Of a stretch of 64,000 bases of DNA, positions 61,573 to 64,000 are shown piece by piece (the stretch's first letter is position 1; each line of letters begins with the position of its first letter). The position numbers and the translations under genes are program-made. The notes beneath the pieces were generated by a model. That model was not told the origin of the DNA and did not search any database. It worked only from the letters and a program-made list of their open reading frames with translations. The stretch is from Kitasatospora albolonga (GTDB lineage: Bacteria; Actinomycetota; Actinomycetes; Streptomycetales; Streptomycetaceae), in contig CP020563.1 of NCBI GenBank assembly GCA_002082585.1, positions 6,814,001-6,878,000 on the forward strand, in the 5' to 3' direction.

Positions 61573-61980
61573 ATGAAGAAGATGATGGCCGGCGCCGCAG
61601 TGGCCGTGTCCCTGCTCGGCCTGTCCGCAGCCGCGGCTCCCACGGCCATGGCGATCGGCAACGACGGTGGCACCACCACCGTCAACGGCAACGGTGCCGA
61701 GTCGGAGGTCGGTAACGCCGTCACCAAGGGCGACTGGAGCCCGCAGAACCAGCTCGTCCAGGGCACCCTGAACAAGCTCTGCGTCGGCCTGCCCGCCAAG
61801 GTCAACGTCGGTTCGCTCGTCGGCCTCGTGCCGGTCACGGTCCAGGACATCAACGTCCTGTCCAACCCGCAGAACCAGCAGTGCACCGACAACTCGACCC
61901 AGGCCAAGGGCGACGAGCCGCTGTCGCACATCCTGGACGACATCCCGGTCCTCTCGGGCAACGGCGTCGGCAACAACTGA
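61573..61980 (+). CDS. Rodlin (third, divergent copy)
   Basis: 135 residues. Signal peptide ~1-31, then a rodlin domain that differs from the other two ([40 protein letters not shown]) but keeps the C-terminal [16 protein letters not shown]. Closer to the RdlA/B type of S. coelicolor (AES...GNSATKGD) than copies 1 and 2 are. ATG 61573 follows AAAGG at 8 bases; GTG 61564 is in frame. Confidence 0.92.
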   Translation: MKKMMAGAAVAVSLLGLSAAAAPTAMAIGNDGGTTTVNGNGAESEVGNAVTKGDWSPQNQLVQGTLNKLCVGLPAKVNVGSLVGLVPVTVQDINVLSNPQNQQCTDNSTQAKGDEPLSHILDDIPVLSGNGVGNN

Positions 61981-62009
61981 CGCACCACGGCCTGACACGC
62001 ACCGAGCGC

Positions 62010-62042
62010 GGGCGGCCCGGGGGTTTCCTCCCCGGGCCGCCC
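62010..62042 (+). terminator. Terminator after rodlin 3
   Basis: GGGCGGCCCGGGG and CCCCGGGCCGCCC, a 13-bp stem with a 7-base loop, 29 bases after the stop. Confidence 0.7.
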
Positions 62043-62079
62043 GCCCGCGTTGCGGCCTCACCAGCGGCACGACGTGGGA

Positions 62080-62125
62080 CATGGCGATGCCCACCACTCC
62101 ACGGGGGGTGGTGGGCATCGCCATG
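62080..62125. terminator. 18-bp perfect hairpin between rodlin 3 and the DUF5949 gene
   Basis: CATGGCGATGCCCACCAC (62080-62097) pairs perfectly with GTGGTGGGCATCGCCATG (62108-62125) around a 10-base loop, between convergent genes. It is long enough to be a bidirectional terminator and ends 24 bases from the DUF5949 stop. Confidence 0.65.
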
Positions 62126-62149
62126 CCCGGGGGACCGGGAGCGGGAGGG

Positions 62150-62650
62150 TCAGCCGATCGAGCGGACCGGGAGGAGGCAGTGCGCGGCGGTGCGGACGAC
62201 CTCCTCGTTCGCCGCGAAGGCCCGCAGCTGGTCCTCGCTGACCGGCTGCCCCGGAACGGCCTCCGGCCACGGGGCGGTGGCGAACATGCCGTACACCTGG
62301 CCCTGCGCCAGAGCGGCCGCGACCCACTCCGCGGGGGCCGGGTACTGCGCCTTGAGGTGAGGCATCGTCAGGACCGCCTGGCCCGCCTGGACGAGCAGCT
62401 TCACCTGGATGCCCGGCGCCTCGGCCGCGTCCTGGATCGGGCCGCCGACCTGGAGGCCCGCCCGCTCCAGCGCGATGCGCAGCGCCTCCCGGCCGACCTC
62501 CGGGCCCTCCTGCCCGTCGCCCAGCGAGTAGGCGAGGAGATAGGCGGTGTCCTGGTCGGCGTCGGGCTGCCGACTGCTCCAGCCGATCAGGATCTGGGTG
62601 CCCAGCTGGGCCAGGGTGAACGTGCCGGCGGAGGTCTGAGGTGTGGTCAT
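62150..62650 (-). CDS. DUF5949 family protein
   Basis: 166 residues, cytoplasmic, family of unknown role in Streptomyces. Recognised by TLAQLGTQILIGWSSRQPD, DQDTAYLLAYSLGDG, ALRIALERAGLQVGG and YPAPAEWVAAALAQGQVYG. ATG 62650 is used; no clear ribosome site precedes it. It is separated by long hairpins from the rodlin gene. Confidence 0.85.
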   Translation of the reverse strand: MTTPQTSAGTFTLAQLGTQILIGWSSRQPDADQDTAYLLAYSLGDGQEGPEVGREALRIALERAGLQVGGPIQDAAEAPGIQVKLLVQAGQAVLTMPHLKAQYPAPAEWVAAALAQGQVYGMFATAPWPEAVPGQPVSEDQLRAFAANEEVVRTAAHCLLPVRSIG

Positions 62651-62758
62651 GACCGGCACCCTAACGGCCCCGGACCGGTCGTTATGCATGCGTATCACCC
62701 GATCGAGGGAGACCGGTGAGATCCCGGGGCAACTCCGGCCCGGGCGCCGGAAAACCTG

Positions 62759-62789
62759 TTGACGCCGCCGGGAGCGGCGGGGCTAGGCT
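62759..62789 (+). promoter_or_regulatory. Promoter of the leader ORF-rsgA transcript
   Basis: TTGACG (62759-62764) and TAGGCT (62784-62789), spacer 19 bases. A good vegetative promoter; the start point would be near 62796, 33 bases before a short ORF and 200 before rsgA. The rest of 62651-62995 holds no other gene. Confidence 0.6.
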
Positions 62790-62828
62790 CAGCCACGAAC
62801 AGGAACCCGGACCATCAGGAACCAGGAG

Positions 62829-62912
62829 GTGAGGACATTGATGACGGTCATCGCGACGGGCACTGCCCGCAACCGGAAGAGCATCGTTCCCACCCCCGTG
62901 GCCACCGGCTGA
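62829..62912 (+). CDS. Possible leader ORF upstream of rsgA
   Basis: GTG 62829 (or ATG 62841, with GAGG 6-7 bases upstream) opens a frame of 27 (23) codons, MRTLMTVIATG then basic RNRKS and PTPVATG, ending at 62912. The ribosome site AGGAGG precedes it and a good promoter lies upstream. It could be a regulatory leader for rsgA or a small protein. I know no homologue. Confidence 0.4.
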   Translation: MRTLMTVIATGTARNRKSIVPTPVATG

Positions 62913-62995
62913 CCCACACCACGTACATCACGTACGTCTCCTTGACCTCCCGCGCCGAACGCGCGGTGCCGGGGCCACCCTGTGAAGGGTTTCCC

Positions 62996-64000
62996 TTGTC
63001 TTTGTCTTTCCTGTTTTCTTCTTCTCCGTCCGCCTCGCACCCGCTGGCTCCGTACGGCTGGGACGACGGCTGGGCGGCCGTCTTCTCCCCCTGCGCCGAG
63101 CAGGGTCTCGTGCCGGGGCGAGTGGTGCGCGTGGACCGCGGTCAGTGCGACGTGGTCACCCCCGACGGCCCGGTCCGGGCCGACACCGCGTTCGTGGTGC
63201 CGCGCGACCCGATGCGGATCGTCTGCACCGGCGACTGGGTGGCGCTCGACGCGGACGGCGACCCGCGGTTCGTCCGTACGCTGCTGCCGCGCCGCAGCGC
63301 CTTCGTCCGCTCGACCTCGTCGGAGCGGTCCGAGGGGCAGGTCCTCGCCACGAACATCGACCACATCGCCATCTGCGTCTCGCTCGCCGTCGAACTCGAC
63401 CTCGGGCGGATCGAGCGCTTCCTCGCGCTCGCCCTGTCCAGCTCCAACGGCGCCGCGCTGCTGGGCGGCGGACACGGCACCGGGGAGCACCGGCCCGAGC
63501 CGCTCGTCGTCCTCACCAAGGCCGACCTGGTGCCCGACGCCGTCACCCTCTCCCACCTCGTCCAGGACATCGAGGCCATCGCCCCCGGCGTCCAGGTGCT
63601 GCCCGTCAGCTCCACCACGGGGGAGGGGCTCGACGTCCTGGGGGCCGTCGTCTCCGGCGGTACGAGCGTGCTGCTCGGCATCTCCGGGGCGGGCAAGTCC
63701 ACCCTCGCCAACACCCTGCTGGGCCTGGACGTGATGGAGGTGCGGGCCGCCCGGGAGGTCGACGGCAAGGGCCGGCACACCACCACGACCCGCAACCTGC
63801 TCGTCCTGCCGCAGGGGGGCGTCCTCATCGACACCCCCGGGCTGCGCGGGGTGGGCCTGTTCGACGCCGGGACCGGGGTCGGCGAGCTCTTCTCCGAGAT
63901 CGAGGAGCTGGCGGCCCGGTGCCGGTTCCACGACTGCGCCCACCTGAGCGAACCCGGGTGCGCGGTCCTCGGCGCGCTGGCGGACGGCTCCCTGCCCGAC
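62996..64000 (+). CDS. rsgA: Ribosome small-subunit GTPase RsgA, 3' end beyond window
   Basis: 335 codons visible. RsgA checks 30S subunit maturation by GTP hydrolysis. The circularly permuted GTPase motifs appear in the order G4 LTKADLVPD, G1 LGISGAGKSTLAN, G3 IDTPGLRGVG. The zinc-binding C-terminal segment CRFHDCAHLSEPGCAV is just inside the window. The N-terminal OB-fold is at ~35-110. Start TTG 62996 is chosen because GAAGGG lies 6 bases upstream and no other start precedes the conserved HPLAPYGWDDGW. Confidence 0.88.
   Translation, partial: MSLSFLFSSSPSASHPLAPYGWDDGWAAVFSPCAEQGLVPGRVVRVDRGQCDVVTPDGPVRADTAFVVPRDPMRIVCTGDWVALDADGDPRFVRTLLPRRSAFVRSTSSERSEGQVLATNIDHIAICVSLAVELDLGRIERFLALALSSSNGAALLGGGHGTGEHRPEPLVVLTKADLVPDAVTLSHLVQDIEAIAPGVQVLPVSSTTGEGLDVLGAVVSGGTSVLLGISGAGKSTLANTLLGLDVMEVRAAREVDGKGRHTTTTRNLLVLPQGGVLIDTPGLRGVGLFDAGTGVGELFSEIEELAARCRFHDCAHLSEPGCAVLGALADGSLPD

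Overview
The window is high-GC actinobacterial DNA and almost certainly Streptomyces. Supporting signs are rodlin and chaplin genes (aerial-hypha coat proteins), a long chaplin with a class E sortase (LAxTG) signal, mycothiol-type and FHA/DUF1707 proteins, many GTG starts, very rare TTA codons, and frequent leaderless-looking promoters. No rRNA, tRNA, CRISPR array, or PKS/NRPS gene was seen.

Layout. 1-17.2 kb: alpha-glucan/trehalose genes on the minus strand (treZ, cut by the window edge, then treY and glgX). They are split by an 11 kb plus-strand-rich block: a GH1 beta-glucosidase and GH29 fucosidase pair, a two-amidase-domain peptidoglycan hydrolase without a signal peptide, a Tat-exported PhoX-like protein, an FHA protein, lipoamide dehydrogenase divergent from a LysR regulator, and a degenerate cytochrome P450. 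17.6-19.7 kb: a HEPN-family protein and a DEDDh exonuclease. 19.7-23.1 kb: a minus-strand cluster with a WXG (type VII secretion-like) protein, a small helical partner, two unknown proteins and a DUF4333 lipoprotein. 23.2-28.6 kb: a phosphotransferase, a three-gene sugar ABC importer (with an embedded 20-codon ORF) and a macrolide-type glycosyltransferase under a TetR-like operator. 29-37 kb: a secreted subtilase, two small proteins, a heterodimeric ABC exporter with complementary loss of ATPase motifs, a frameshifted secreted protein and a nitroreductase-like protein.

37.2-46.8 kb is an assimilatory sulfur operon on the minus strand. A cysteine-containing leader peptide precedes sulfite reductase, a 59-residue zinc-ribbon protein, cysH, cysC, cysD, cysN, a sulfonate-type ABC importer and a sirohydrochlorin chelatase-like protein. 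These activate and reduce sulfate (APS kinase, APS/PAPS reductase, siroheme sulfite reductase), import organosulfur compounds and supply the siroheme metal-insertion step. 47-57.4 kb carries regulators (GAF, AraC, LysR), an AidB-type flavoprotein whose stop codon lies at the end of a MITE-like element, a YihY membrane protein sharing a 17-bp divergent promoter with it, and a LysR/3-hydroxyacyl-CoA dehydrogenase/thiolase set linked by a shared promoter motif.

57.5-62 kb is a developmental surface-protein locus: one long chaplin, one short chaplin, three rodlins and a small secreted protein. Three of these genes share a strict AGTTTC-N14-ATCGTTA element. The window ends with a DUF5949 protein, a possible leader ORF and the start of the ribosome GTPase gene rsgA.
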